From the NCBI GenBank assembly GCA_036263455.1, contig DATAGZ010000017.1:1-64000 (forward strand): a stretch of 64,000 nucleotides of DNA, given 5' to 3'. The translations under genes and the position numbers were made by a program. Each line of letters starts with the position of its first letter. Position 1 is the first letter of the stretch. The notes beneath the pieces are model-generated. The model worked only from the letters and a program-made list of their open reading frames with translations. It was not told where the DNA came from and did no database searches. Positions 49,055 through 58,500 of the stretch are shown here, piece after piece. The stretch comes from DATAGZ01 sp036263455. GTDB lineage: Bacteria; Pseudomonadota; Alphaproteobacteria; Dongiales; Dongiaceae.

Positions 49055-49851
49055 TGAAGAAACGCTATTTCGCCTTGGCTTTTTATCTGCTGCTTCTGCT
49101 GCTGCCGATCTATTGGCTGGTCAATATGTCCTTCAAGACCAACGGCGAGATTCTCGGCATGCTCTCGCTCTGGCCGCGCCATTTCACCTGGCAAAATTAT
49201 GTGACGATCTTCACCGATGAATCCTGGTATGGCGGCTATATCAATTCCATCTGCTATGTCGCCATCAACACGGTGCTTTCGCTCCTGCTGGCCCTGCCGG
49301 CTGCCTATGCCTTTTCCCGCTATCGCTTCTTGGGCGACAAGCACATGTTCTTTTGGCTGCTTTCCAATCGCATGGCGCCGCCTGCGGTCTTCCTGCTGCC
49401 CTTTTTCCAGCTTTATTCCACGCTCGGCCTCATCGATACCTACTGGGCGGTGGCCTTCTCGCATCTGCTTTTCAACGTGCCGCTCGCGGTGTGGATCCTC
49501 GAAGGCTTCATGTCGGGGGTCCCGCGCGAGATCGACGAGATGGCGGCGATCGACGGCTATCCGTTTCCCAAATTCTTCGTGCGGGTGTTTCTCCCGCTCG
49601 TGCGCGCGGGCATCGGCGTGACCGCCTTCTTTTGCTTCATGTTCTCCTGGGTCGAGCTGCTTCTCGCCCGGACACTGACCTCGGTCGCCGCCAAGCCGAT
49701 CGCCGCGACCATGACACGCACGGTGAGCGCCGCGGGTCTGGATTGGGGCGTGCTGGCGGCGGCAGGCGTGCTCACGATCGTGCCGGGGGCGCTGGTCATC
49801 TGGTTCGTGCGCAACTATATCGCCAAGGGCTTCGCCCTGGGGCGGGTTTAG
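49054..49851 (+). CDS. glpQ: Glycerol ABC transporter permease, second
   Basis: This 265-residue MalG-type permease begins KKRYFALAFYLLLLLLPIYWLVNMSFKTNGE (first helix). The EAA loop appears as GFMSGVPREIDEMAAIDGYPFPKFF, and it ends NYIAKGFALGRV, a typical C-terminus for this subunit. Start codon ATG overlaps the upstream TGA by one nt. With the other permease it makes the heterodimeric channel. The name is that of the alphaproteobacterial operon, not the E. coli phosphodiesterase GlpQ. Confidence 0.9.
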   Translation: MKKRYFALAFYLLLLLLPIYWLVNMSFKTNGEILGMLSLWPRHFTWQNYVTIFTDESWYGGYINSICYVAINTVLSLLLALPAAYAFSRYRFLGDKHMFFWLLSNRMAPPAVFLLPFFQLYSTLGLIDTYWAVAFSHLLFNVPLAVWILEGFMSGVPREIDEMAAIDGYPFPKFFVRVFLPLVRAGIGVTAFFCFMFSWVELLLARTLTSVAAKPIAATMTRTVSAAGLDWGVLAAAGVLTIVPGALVIWFVRNYIAKGFALGRV

Positions 49852-49860
49852 GAGCCGATC

Positions 49861-50133
49861 ATGGAATGGATGGCCTGGACCTGGACGACCGCCTTCTTCT
49901 TTTTGGCCATGCTGCTGCTGCTTTCGGCCATGACCGTCTGGGAGATTGTCCAGCCCTCGCGCGCGCGCCGGGGCCTTATCCCGATGCGCACCCATCGCGG
50001 CGACCGCCTGTTCATCGGCCTCTTGACCAGCGCCTATGTGCATCTGGCCTGGCTTCTGCTCATTCCCGCGCCTCTGTGGGGCGCGTTGATCGTTTCGCTG
50101 TGCCTGATAGGCTTTCTGCTCCGATGGGGATAG
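49861..50133 (+). CDS. glpU: Small DUF2160-type membrane protein of the glycerol operon
   Basis: The product is a 90-residue membrane protein with hydrophobic helices at about 5-25, 50-68 and 70-88. Between them is the conserved segment SRARRGLIPMRTHRGDRLFIGLL. DUF2160 proteins of this size occur almost only in glycerol ABC operons between the permease and the binding-protein gene, as here (9 nt after the permease, 85 nt before the binding protein). Its role in uptake is not established; it may be an accessory subunit of the transporter. Confidence 0.85.
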   Translation: MEWMAWTWTTAFFFLAMLLLLSAMTVWEIVQPSRARRGLIPMRTHRGDRLFIGLLTSAYVHLAWLLLIPAPLWGALIVSLCLIGFLLRWG

Positions 50134-50218
50134 CGACATGACCGGATGCGCGCTTGCTCAGGTCCGTTCCGCAAACGCGCACCCGCTTCTCGAGGAACGG
50201 ACGAAAAGGGAGAAACGA

Positions 50219-51982
50219 ATGAAAAGGGAAACAACCCTGAAGGCCAACCGGCGCGACGTTCTCGTCGGCACCTCGGCCCTGGCCCTGACGGCCGCGGTTA
50301 CTTCGCTTGCCGTGACGCGTCCCGCCAATGCACAGGAAAATGCGGCGGCGAGATGGGTGGAAATGGAATTCCAGCCATCGACCCTGTCCAAGGAAGAACA
50401 GATGAAGGAGATGCAATTCTTCATCGACGCCGCCAAGCCTTATAAAGGCATGAAGATCAAGGTCGTCTCCGAAACGATCGACACGCACGTCTATGAATCG
50501 AAGACCCTCGCCAAGGCTTTCAGCGAGATAACCGGCATCGATCTCACTCACGACATCATCCAGGAAGGCGACGTCATCGAGAAACTGCAGACGGAGATGC
50601 AGTCGGGCAAAAGCCTCTATGACATGTATATCAACGATAGCGACCTCATCGGCACGCACTTTCGCTATGGCAAGGCGATCCCGCTCAGCGAATTCATGGC
50701 CGGGGAAGGAAAAGACGTCACTCTGCCGAGCCTGGACGTGGACGATTTTATCGGCAAAAGCTTTACGACCTCGCCCGACGGCAAGCTCTATCAATTGCCG
50801 GACCAACAATTCGCCAACCTCTATTGGTTTCGCCATGATTGGTTCTCGCGTCCCGAGTTGAAGGAGAAGTTCAAGGCCAAATACGGCTATGAGCTTGGCG
50901 TTCCCCAAGACTGGTCGGCCTACGAGGACATCGCCAATTTCTTCACCAACGACGTCCAGCATATCGATGGCGTGCGCGTCTACGGCCACATGGACTACGG
51001 CAAGAAGGATCCCTCGCTCGGCTGGCGCTTCACCGACGCCTGGCTGTCCATGGCGGGCGCGGGCGACAAGGGCATCCCCAACGGCCTGCCTGTCGATGAA
51101 TGGGGCATCCGGGTCGAGGATTGCCATCCCGTCGGATCGTCGGTCACACGCGGCGGCGACGCCAATGGCCCGGCCTCGGTCTATGCGCTGACCAAATATG
51201 TCGAGTGGCTCAAGCAATATGCGCCGCCCGAAGCGGCCGGCATGACTTTTTCCGAGGCGGGGCCGGTACCCGGCCAGGGGGCCATCGCCCAGCAGATCTT
51301 CTGGTATACGGCCTTCACCGCGGCCCTGACCAAGCCGGGCCTCCCGGTCGTGAACGAGGACGGCACGCCGAAATGGCGCATGGCACCTTCGCCGCACGGC
51401 CCGTACTGGGAGGAAGGCCAGAAGCTCGGCTATCAGGATTGCGGATCCTGGACGATGCTTCATTCAACACCGCTCGAGCGGCGAAAGGCGGCATGGCTCT
51501 ATGCGCAATTCTGCGTCTGCAAATCGACATCGCTCAAGAAGACGCTGGTCGGTCTCACGCCGATCCGCGAATCCGACATCAAGTCGCAGGCTATGACCGA
51601 CGCGGCGCCCAAGTTGGGCGGCTTGGTCGAGTTCTACCGCAGCCCGGCGCGGGTTGCCTGGACCCCGACCGGAACCAACGTTCCTGATTATCCGAAACTC
51701 GCGCAATTGTGGTGGCAGAATATCGCTCTGGCGGTGACCGGGGAAAGAACGCCGCAGCAGGCGATGGACAATCTCGCCAAGGACATGGACAAGGTGCTGG
51801 CCCGGCTGGAACGGGCGGGCATGAAAGAATGCGCGCCCAAGCTCAACCCTGAAAAGGACGCGCAATATTGGTACGATCAGCCGGGCGCGCCCAAGCCCAA
51901 GCTTGCCAACGAGAAGCCGCAGGGGACGACCGTCCCCTATGAGCAGTTGCTGCAAGCCTGGAAGGAAGGTCGCGTAAAGTAA
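50219..51982 (+). CDS. glpV: Glycerol ABC transporter substrate-binding protein
   Basis: This 587-residue extracytoplasmic binding protein of family 1 is exported by a Tat-like signal: KANRRDVLVGTSALALTAAV, with cleavage probably after PANAQ (about residue 40). The mature part has the lobed binding fold with DMYINDSDLIGTHFRYGKAIPL and SPDGKLYQLPDQQFANLYWFRHDWF. ATG at 50219 has AAGGGAGAAA upstream and gives the complete signal; the longer frame from 50138 is unlikely. It is the last gene of the operon, followed by a terminator. Its large size is normal for glycerol binding proteins of this type. Confidence 0.9.
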   Translation: MKRETTLKANRRDVLVGTSALALTAAVTSLAVTRPANAQENAAARWVEMEFQPSTLSKEEQMKEMQFFIDAAKPYKGMKIKVVSETIDTHVYESKTLAKAFSEITGIDLTHDIIQEGDVIEKLQTEMQSGKSLYDMYINDSDLIGTHFRYGKAIPLSEFMAGEGKDVTLPSLDVDDFIGKSFTTSPDGKLYQLPDQQFANLYWFRHDWFSRPELKEKFKAKYGYELGVPQDWSAYEDIANFFTNDVQHIDGVRVYGHMDYGKKDPSLGWRFTDAWLSMAGAGDKGIPNGLPVDEWGIRVEDCHPVGSSVTRGGDANGPASVYALTKYVEWLKQYAPPEAAGMTFSEAGPVPGQGAIAQQIFWYTAFTAALTKPGLPVVNEDGTPKWRMAPSPHGPYWEEGQKLGYQDCGSWTMLHSTPLERRKAAWLYAQFCVCKSTSLKKTLVGLTPIRESDIKSQAMTDAAPKLGGLVEFYRSPARVAWTPTGTNVPDYPKLAQLWWQNIALAVTGERTPQQAMDNLAKDMDKVLARLERAGMKECAPKLNPEKDAQYWYDQPGAPKPKLANEKPQGTTVPYEQLLQAWKEGRVK

Positions 51983-52008
51983 CCGCTGGTTCTTTACCGT
52001 TTACCGTG

Positions 52009-52035
52009 GGGCGGCCTCTCGGCCGCCCTTTTTTT
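52009..52035 (+). terminator. Rho-independent terminator of the glycerol operon
   Basis: GGGCGGCC (52009-52016), loop TCTC, GGCCGCCC (52021-52028) and seven T residues. It lies 27 nt after the binding-protein stop and could also serve the convergent lipoprotein operon. Confidence 0.9.
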
Positions 52036-52054
52036 CAGCGATGGATCGTTCTTG

Positions 52055-52636
52055 TTATCGGGTCAGGAACGCGCCCAGATTGGCGTTGATCTGGCGCGTC
52101 ATTTCCTGATCGAGGGCTTTCATGGCGTCTTCGGTCATATGAAACCAGACCGCCTCGCGATCGTTCAGCGTCGCGTCCTCGGCGACTGTCTGGCTGCGCG
52201 TGACCTGGGCGGTGGCCGCGGCGCTGTGGCCGATGGCGGGGTTATTGACTTCCAACTTGGCCACGAGCGTCAGGTCGTAGCGGTCGGATTGGTCCTTGGT
52301 GAACCAGCCCTGTACCCCCTCGGTGCGCGAGAGCGGAACATCCACGGCTTCGGCGCGTAGGATGGTGAAGGTGCCAAAACCGTATTGGCCGGTCGCGCGC
52401 AGACGATCCATGGCCCAGCGCTGCATGACTTCCGCAGGAACGCGGGGAAACTGTCCCTCGATGTGCGAGGATTCGCTTGTGCGAGGATGCATGTCGATGA
52501 TGTTGATATGCGCGACATTGATTCCAATCGGCGGCAAATGGCTGTAGGTCAGCTCTGGAAAGGTTTCGCGGGCGGGTGGCGTGTGGCAGGCCGCGGGCAA
52601 AATGCCGAGCAGGATCGCCAGGACCGTTCGTTTCAT
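52055..52636 (-). CDS. Outer-membrane-type lipoprotein of unknown function
   Basis: This 193-residue protein starts MKRTVLAILLGILPAAC, a short signal with lipobox LPAAC (Cys17), so it should be lipid-anchored. The mature part is alpha/beta with IGINVAHINIIDMH, RLRATGQYGFGTFTILRAEAV and a C-terminal helical stretch MTRQINANLGAFL. It overlaps hslO by four nt and ends the argD-argF-hslO operon. No specific family is recognised; conserved lipoproteins beside hslO occur in alphaproteobacteria. An envelope role is inferred from the lipobox only. Confidence 0.75.
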   Translation of the reverse strand: MKRTVLAILLGILPAACHTPPARETFPELTYSHLPPIGINVAHINIIDMHPRTSESSHIEGQFPRVPAEVMQRWAMDRLRATGQYGFGTFTILRAEAVDVPLSRTEGVQGWFTKDQSDRYDLTLVAKLEVNNPAIGHSAAATAQVTRSQTVAEDATLNDREAVWFHMTEDAMKALDQEMTRQINANLGAFLTR

Positions 52637-53547
52637 TCTTTGTCTCCTTCTAGTTCCGCTGGTGTATAGCGGTATGTCCGGTTGCAGAATTCACAGGTGA
52701 CCGTAACGACGCCGTCTACCGCCATCTCCTTTCGCTCCTCGGCATCGAGGGATAAGAGGATTGTGCGGACGCGTTCATCCGAACAGCGGCACTGCGCCCG
52801 CACCGAATGGGCGGGATAGACGCGCACCGCAAAATCGTGAAAAAGACGACGCAGGATGTCCTCCATGGCGAGGCCGGGATCGAGAAGCTCTGCCCGCCGC
52901 GCGCTCGCCATGAAGACCACGCTCTGGCGCCATTGCTCCTCATCTTCTTCCAGAGGATATTTGGGTGAGCTAGGGAGAGGAAGCCGCTGGATCATCAATC
53001 CACCGCTCCGCCAGCCACCCTCCGTGCGCTCCGCAGCGATGGCAAAGCTGGCTTCGAGCTGCTCGGAGGTCCGGAAATAATGGTGCAGGCACTCGCTCAG
53101 GCTGCTTCCTTCCAGCTCGACGATTCCTTGATAGCGGTCGGTAAAATCGCCCTGGTCGACGGTGAAGGCGAGATAGCCCCGTCCGGTGAGCCGCGGCAGG
53201 GGCGTGTCGGCGGGCCAATCTTCGGCGAAATGGGCAGGATCGAACTGGGCATATCCACGCAATGCGCCCTGCGAGGTCACGTCCGCCACCATCAGCCGGA
53301 TTGGACCGTCGCCCTTGACCTGAAGAGTGAAAACCCCATCATATTTGAGGGCGGCTGCCAGGGTAACGGCAAGCGTCACCAATTCGGCGAGCAATTGGGC
53401 GACTGCCCGGGGATAGGCATGCTGGTGGATTATCTGATCCAGGGCGGCATCGAGCCTGACGATACGCCCCCTCGCGTGCCGGTCGAGCGAAAAAGGCAAG
53501 ACGCAGTCACGATAATGCGACATCGCGGCGAGGTCGGGCTCGATCAT
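52633..53547 (-). CDS. hslO: Redox-regulated chaperone Hsp33
   Basis: This 304-residue Hsp33 has the N-terminal globular domain (FSLDRHARGRIVRLDAALDQI, LLAELVTLAVTLAAALKYDGVFTLQ in parts) and the C-terminal zinc redox switch with CRCSDE (about 251-256) and CEFCNRTYRY (about 284-293). Oxidation releases zinc and turns on holdase activity under oxidative stress. The ATG at 53547 overlaps the argF stop (ATGA). The linkage to argF and argD is conserved among alphaproteobacteria. Confidence 0.92.
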   Translation of the reverse strand: MIEPDLAAMSHYRDCVLPFSLDRHARGRIVRLDAALDQIIHQHAYPRAVAQLLAELVTLAVTLAAALKYDGVFTLQVKGDGPIRLMVADVTSQGALRGYAQFDPAHFAEDWPADTPLPRLTGRGYLAFTVDQGDFTDRYQGIVELEGSSLSECLHHYFRTSEQLEASFAIAAERTEGGWRSGGLMIQRLPLPSSPKYPLEEDEEQWRQSVVFMASARRAELLDPGLAMEDILRRLFHDFAVRVYPAHSVRAQCRCSDERVRTILLSLDAEERKEMAVDGVVTVTCEFCNRTYRYTPAELEGDKE

Positions 53548-54440
53548 GACGGAAGCAGGCACCACTCAAGAATGGCCTGCTGGGCCGGCAAGCGATTGGC
53601 CGCTTCCCGCCATACCAAGGATTGCCGAGAATCGATCACCTCGCCGGTGACCTCCTCGCCGCGATGGGCGGGCAAGCAGTGCAGGAAAATCGCGTCCCGC
53701 TTGGCCAGAGCCATGATTTCGCTTGTCACGCAATAGGGCCGGAGCGCCTCGCGCCGGTCAAGATTATCCTCATCGCCCATCGACACCCACGTATCGGTGA
53801 CCACGCAATCGGCGTTGCGCACCGCCTCGGGGATCGAGGCTTCCAGCGTCACATCGGCGTTGCGTTGCTTGGCCCAGGCCAGTACCTCGGCGGGCGGGGC
53901 GAGCCGCGGCGGGCACGCGACCCGGAGAGAGAAACCGAACTGCGCCGCCGCATGGATCCAACTCGTCGCCATGTTGTTACCGTCGCCCACCCAGGCCACC
54001 CTGGCGCCCGCGATCGGTCCGCGTGTCTCCTCATAGGTCATCACATCCGCCATGAGCTGGCAGGGGTGAGTGCGGTCGGTCAAGCCATTGATCACCGGCA
54101 CGCTAGCGTACTCGGCGAGTTCGAGAAGTTTCCTCTCGCTCGTGGTCCTGAGCATGATGCAATCGACATAGCCTGAAAGAACCCGGGCCGTGTCGGCAAT
54201 GGTTTCCCCACGTCCCAATTGAGTGGAATCGCGCTCCAGCACCACCGTATCGCCACCAAGTTTTTTCATCGCCAGTTCGAAAGAAATGCGCGTCCGGGTC
54301 GAGGGCTTCTCGAAGAGAAGGGCCAGGGCCTTGCCTTGCAATGGCTTGTCCCGCCGCTTATGCATGGTCTTGGCCGAATCTATCATCCGTCTGAGATCGC
54401 CTGGCGCGATCACGTCTAGATCGAGAAAGTGCCGAATCAT
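53544..54440 (-). CDS. argF: Ornithine carbamoyltransferase
   Basis: This 298-residue enzyme makes citrulline from ornithine and carbamoyl phosphate. Visible motifs are FEKPSTRTRISFELAM (STRT carbamoyl-phosphate loop, about 48-63), INGLTDRTHPCQLMAD (HPxQ), WVGDGNNMATSWIHAA, DTWVSMGDE (SMG ornithine loop) and FLHCLPAHRGEEV (HCLP, near the C-terminus). Length is slightly shorter than E. coli but typical for alphaproteobacteria. It overlaps argD by four nt. Confidence 0.95.
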   Translation of the reverse strand: MIRHFLDLDVIAPGDLRRMIDSAKTMHKRRDKPLQGKALALLFEKPSTRTRISFELAMKKLGGDTVVLERDSTQLGRGETIADTARVLSGYVDCIMLRTTSERKLLELAEYASVPVINGLTDRTHPCQLMADVMTYEETRGPIAGARVAWVGDGNNMATSWIHAAAQFGFSLRVACPPRLAPPAEVLAWAKQRNADVTLEASIPEAVRNADCVVTDTWVSMGDEDNLDRREALRPYCVTSEIMALAKRDAIFLHCLPAHRGEEVTGEVIDSRQSLVWREAANRLPAQQAILEWCLLPS

Positions 54441-55606
54441 AATGCCGCCAGCGCATCGTCTATAACCACCAGGCCCTGGTCGAGTTCCGCTTCCGTCACG
54501 ATGAGCGGGGGCAGGAGCCGCAGCACATTCTCGCCAGCCGATAGCGTCAGCACGCGCCGCTCACGAAGAAGAGCCGAGAGCGCAACCGGATCGTATTTAT
54601 CCGTGAGGCGAAGGCCGCGCATCAGGCCCTTGCCGCGTAACTCACCGACTTTGTTTTCATGGCGGCGGTGGAGCCGATTCAGCCCTGCTTCGAGACGGTC
54701 CGCCTTCCGCGCGACACTCTCCAGGAAACCCGGCGCGAGCATGATGTCGAGGACGCCATTGCCGATCGCGGTCGCCAGAGGATTGCCGCCAAAGGTCGAG
54801 CCATGCGTGCCATAGGTGAACGCCTCGCCGACTTCCTGCGTGGCAAGGATCGCGCCCAGCGGGTAGCCATTTCCGATCCCCTTGGCGATGGCCATGATAT
54901 CGGGCGTCACGCTCGCATGCTGGTGGGCGAATAATTTTCCCGTTCGTCCCATGCCGCACTGGACTTCATCGAAGATCAGCAGCAGGCCATGGCGGTCGGC
55001 AAGCGCGCGCAGCGCGCGCAGATATTCCGGCGCGGCGGCTTTGAAGCCGCCTTCGCCCTGGACCGGCTCGAGCAGGATTGCCGCCGTTTCCGCGGTGATC
55101 GCGCGCTCGGCCGCCCCGGCGTCGCCGAAAGGCACTTGGTCGAAGCCCTCGGTCACTGGGTCGTAGCCTTGCAGATATTTGGGATTGCCCGCCGCCGCAA
55201 GCGCCGCGAGCGTGCGGCCGTGAAAGGCGCCCGCGCAGGTGATGACGCGATAGCGCTGCTTCTGGCCCTTTCCGTGGAAATAGCGACGCGTGAGTTTCAG
55301 CGCGCCTTCGATGGCCTCGGTGCCCGAATTGGAGAAAAAGACCCGCTCGGCGAAACTGGCCGCGCACAATCTTTCGGCGAGCTTTTCGGCGGACGGCACT
55401 CGAAACAGGTTGGAGCAATGCCATAATTTCTCGGCCTGACCGCGCAGGATCGCGACCAGGTGGGGATGGCAATGGCCCAGATTGGTCACGGCTATGCCCG
55501 AAGTGAAATCGAGATAAGCCGCGCCGTCGGCGGTAAAGAGGGTGCTTCCCGCCCCGTGGGCAAAAACCAGGTCGGCGGGCTTATAGGTGGGCATCAGATG
55601 GGTCAT
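54437..55606 (-). CDS. argD: Acetylornithine/succinylornithine aminotransferase
   Basis: This 389-residue class-III PLP aminotransferase of arginine synthesis has VFFSNSGTEAIEGALKLTR (phosphate loop), FHGRTLAALAAAGN, LLIFDEVQCGMGRTGKLFAHQH (in parts, PLP-binding Asp) and PDIMAIAKGIGNGYPLGA with the Schiff-base Lys (about 239). The start at 55606 (MTHLMPTYKPADLVF) overlaps the stop of the hydantoinase gene by four nt. Upstream codons in the same frame lie inside that gene and are not used. Confidence 0.93.
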   Translation of the reverse strand: MTHLMPTYKPADLVFAHGAGSTLFTADGAAYLDFTSGIAVTNLGHCHPHLVAILRGQAEKLWHCSNLFRVPSAEKLAERLCAASFAERVFFSNSGTEAIEGALKLTRRYFHGKGQKQRYRVITCAGAFHGRTLAALAAAGNPKYLQGYDPVTEGFDQVPFGDAGAAERAITAETAAILLEPVQGEGGFKAAAPEYLRALRALADRHGLLLIFDEVQCGMGRTGKLFAHQHASVTPDIMAIAKGIGNGYPLGAILATQEVGEAFTYGTHGSTFGGNPLATAIGNGVLDIMLAPGFLESVARKADRLEAGLNRLHRRHENKVGELRGKGLMRGLRLTDKYDPVALSALLRERRVLTLSAGENVLRLLPPLIVTEAELDQGLVVIDDALAAL

Positions 55607-57501
55607 GTCTCGGTTCCCTCGGGTCGTCCTGTGGCTTGAGCGATCACCCAAGCTTCGATCCATCGGGTCTTATCATAAATCTTTTTCTCGAGGTGCTTTT
55701 TTACATGGCAGCGCAAGGCGCCGCTACGGTGGGCCTGGGCCAGTGCCGCGTGCTCGGCGAGTCGCTCGGCTGTTTCAAAGGCCTCTGTCTCCACGGCGAA
55801 GTCCGTAATCTCGGGCCCATGAACGCGAAAGAGGCCGGGCTGCGGCTGTGAAATCAGGATGGCGCTCTCCCCGCGCACCGCGCCGACCGCCGCGCCCACC
55901 GCATTGGTGACATCGCTGTGCGCGTGCAGGATCAGCGGTGTATGCAGCCGTCGAGCAACCTCGGGATAATAAAGCGGCGCGCTGGCGCCTGCGCCAGCCA
56001 GCGGAAGGTCGAGCCCCATCGAAAACCGCACCCGCCCGATATGCCGCCCGCCCGCGGCCGCCCGGGCGACCAGCGCGGGCATATCCATGCCGTCGAGCGC
56101 CACCTCGAGCAGCAGGCGGCAGCTTTCGGAAACGACGCGCGCTTGGATGGCCTGGGCACATTCCTGGCTCGTGCGCCCCGTAATGGCAGCCAGGACATCG
56201 AATCCCGCTTGCGCCGCCGGGAGGGACCAGGAATGCTGGTGGCCAAGCACATGTTGGGCGTCGGTGGGCGTGAGCCCGCTTGCCCATACCGCTTCCCGCG
56301 CGAGCAGCGTTTCGAGCGCCGCCTGGGCGCCTGGGCCCAGATCGAGGCGCGCCCGTTCGACTGGCCGTTCGGTCAAACGGTGCAGCAACTCCAGTTCACG
56401 GCGGGTTCGCCCCCGGCTTTCGGCGTTCGGCGCCTTGAAAAGGAACAAAGGCGCATGGGTGCAGCGCGCGATATCTCCGATGATATCGGGATGGCTGTGC
56501 GCGAGCAGGCTGAGGGGAATGACCCGGCGGGGTCCCAGGCGGAAATCACCATCTTCGTAGACCACATGGCTGTCCCCGCCCAGACCGAAGGAATGGAGAG
56601 AAATTGCCTGCACCATCGTCTCGTGCCCGCCCACGCGCGCGCCCCGTCCGTCGATGCGAGGCCGGCCATGCTCCAGAATGGCGATATCGGTGGTCGTGCC
56701 GCCGAGATCGGCGAGGATAAGGTCGTCGCGCTGGCTAAGAAATTGCATGCCGATCAAGCTGGCGGCGGGCCCCGAAAGGATGGTCTCCACCGGGCGCAGC
56801 CGCGCTTCCTCCGCCCCCAGCAATGTTCCTTGTCCGGAAACCACCATGAGGGGAGCGGTGATACCCTGTCGCGCGAGGACGCAGCTCATCGCATCGATAA
56901 GGGCAGCGATCTTCGGGATGAGCTGGGCATTCAACGCGGCGGTCAAGGCGCGGCGCGGCGCATCCAGGCCGGCCGTCAGTTCATGGCCGCAACTGACCGG
57001 CTTCCCGCTCAACGAACGGAGGATCGTCCGGGCGCGCCGCTCATGGTCCGGATTTCTAACTGAGAACAGCGAAGAAACAGCAAAGGCATCGCAATCTTCT
57101 TTATGGGTGGCGGCGATGCGGGCGATGTCGGCTTCGTCCAGGGGCGCCACCTCCTCGCCCAACCCGTCATGTCCGCCCTGGACACGGTACGCCGGTCCGG
57201 ATGCAAGGCGCGCCCGTGCCTGCATGGCGGAATCGTACCCGATTAGGAGCGAACAGACGCGTCCGCCGCTATTTTCGACCAGGGCATTGGTGGCAAGCGT
57301 GGTCGAGATCGAGACGAGCCGGATGGAAGGGGTGGAAATTCCGGTGAGGATGCGGGCTAACGCCTCGCCGAGGCTCGCCGCCAAATCGTGACGCTGGGTA
57401 AGCGCCTTGGCCTTGGCAATGACGCGATGCGAACGCGCGTCCACGAGCACCGCATCGGTATAAGTTCCCCCGGTATCGATTCCAAGCCAGAGGCCGTCCA
57501 T
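55603..57501 (-). CDS. Hydantoinase/oxoprolinase-family protein (HyuA-like, single subunit)
   Basis: This 632-residue protein of the ASKHA-type HyuA family has the N-terminal nucleotide loop LWLGIDTGGTYTDAVLVDARS, VSISTTLATNALVENSGG, SGPAASLIGMQFLSQRDDLILADLGGTTTDIAIL (in parts) and HEDGDF-like VVYEDGDFRLGPR. HyuA/OplA proteins cleave N-carbamoyl or 5-oxo rings with ATP, normally with a HyuB partner. No hyuB is adjacent, so activity is uncertain. It lies exactly between a nucleoside hydrolase (next base) and argD (ATGA overlap), which makes a nitrogen-salvage link plausible. Confidence 0.8.
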   Translation of the reverse strand: MDGLWLGIDTGGTYTDAVLVDARSHRVIAKAKALTQRHDLAASLGEALARILTGISTPSIRLVSISTTLATNALVENSGGRVCSLLIGYDSAMQARARLASGPAYRVQGGHDGLGEEVAPLDEADIARIAATHKEDCDAFAVSSLFSVRNPDHERRARTILRSLSGKPVSCGHELTAGLDAPRRALTAALNAQLIPKIAALIDAMSCVLARQGITAPLMVVSGQGTLLGAEEARLRPVETILSGPAASLIGMQFLSQRDDLILADLGGTTTDIAILEHGRPRIDGRGARVGGHETMVQAISLHSFGLGGDSHVVYEDGDFRLGPRRVIPLSLLAHSHPDIIGDIARCTHAPLFLFKAPNAESRGRTRRELELLHRLTERPVERARLDLGPGAQAALETLLAREAVWASGLTPTDAQHVLGHQHSWSLPAAQAGFDVLAAITGRTSQECAQAIQARVVSESCRLLLEVALDGMDMPALVARAAAGGRHIGRVRFSMGLDLPLAGAGASAPLYYPEVARRLHTPLILHAHSDVTNAVGAAVGAVRGESAILISQPQPGLFRVHGPEITDFAVETEAFETAERLAEHAALAQAHRSGALRCHVKKHLEKKIYDKTRWIEAWVIAQATGRPEGTET

Positions 57502-58431
57502 CTAAAGCGACGCGAGCCTGCTGGTGAGAAGCGCGAAAAAACCTTCCGCATCGATGTCCGTCATCACCCGCGTATTAGGCGGGGCGCCGCGGCGCCTTTC
57601 CGTATCCACGAGCGTCAGTCCTCGGGTCAGGGAAGAATCGGTCTCGATGGCGACATGCGCCTCGACACCGCTGAATAAACCGGGGGCGAGCAGATAGGCG
57701 ATCACCGTCGGGTCGTGGAGCGGCGCGCCCTCCATGCCGATTACGTCGCGATCGAAGCGAGAGAAATAATCGAGCATCCCGGCGGCGCTTCGTCCGACCG
57801 GCGTGCCGATCGCGGCGATGGCAGCGAGGCGGGCCGGCGTGACCAGGGCCTTGTGGGTGACATCGAGCGGCATCATGACGAGCGGAATGCCCGATTGAAA
57901 GACCAGTGAAGCGGCGTGCGGGTCCACATAAATATTGAACTCGGCCGCGGGTGTGACATTGCCGCCTTCGCGCCAGGACCCACCCATGAGCACGATCTCC
58001 TCGATCTTGCCGGCCACATGAGGCGCACGATGGAGCATGGCCGCGATATTAGTGAGCGGGCCGAGCGGGCAGAGGGTCACAGGCTCCTTCGCTTCCTCGA
58101 GCGCCCTCACCAGAAAGTCCACGGCGTGGGCCCCGGCCGGCGCGAGAGCGGGTTCGGGGAGCCCGGCCCCATCGAGCCCGGTCGTGCCATGTACATATTC
58201 CGCCGTCACTAGCGGCGAAAAGAGCGGGCGATCGCTGCCGGCGAAGACGGAGATATCGCGCCGCCGCGCGAGCTCCACGATCCTCAGGGCGTTGGCGAGG
58301 GTTTTCGGCAGCGGTACATTGCCCGCCACGGCCGTGATTCCGAGCACGGTCAATTCCGGTGACGCTAGGGCGAGCAACAGGGCAATCGCATCGTCCTGGC
58401 CGGGATCGGTGTCGATGATGATCGGTCGCAT
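57502..58431 (-). CDS. Inosine-uridine-preferring nucleoside hydrolase
   Basis: This 309-residue IUNH-fold enzyme has the calcium-binding DTDPGQDDAIALLLAL (Asp8, Asp13, Asp14) and VLGITAVAGNVPL, VTLCPLGPLTNIAAML, EIVLMGGSWREGGNVTPAAEFNIYVDPHAA (in parts) and EGAPLHDPTVIAYLL with the catalytic-site His-Asp. It hydrolyses ribonucleosides to base and ribose in the cytoplasm. It heads the minus-strand arginine operon, starting 69 nt from the divergent PLP gene. The substrate range cannot be read. Confidence 0.9.
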   Translation of the reverse strand: MRPIIIDTDPGQDDAIALLLALASPELTVLGITAVAGNVPLPKTLANALRIVELARRRDISVFAGSDRPLFSPLVTAEYVHGTTGLDGAGLPEPALAPAGAHAVDFLVRALEEAKEPVTLCPLGPLTNIAAMLHRAPHVAGKIEEIVLMGGSWREGGNVTPAAEFNIYVDPHAASLVFQSGIPLVMMPLDVTHKALVTPARLAAIAAIGTPVGRSAAGMLDYFSRFDRDVIGMEGAPLHDPTVIAYLLAPGLFSGVEAHVAIETDSSLTRGLTLVDTERRRGAPPNTRVMTDIDAEGFFALLTSRLASL

Positions 58432-58500
58432 CGCCTGTGCTTAGCATGTTCCCCGCCGAGGCGGAATGGACATCCCGCCGGCGATTCAGTAGAGGAAGGT

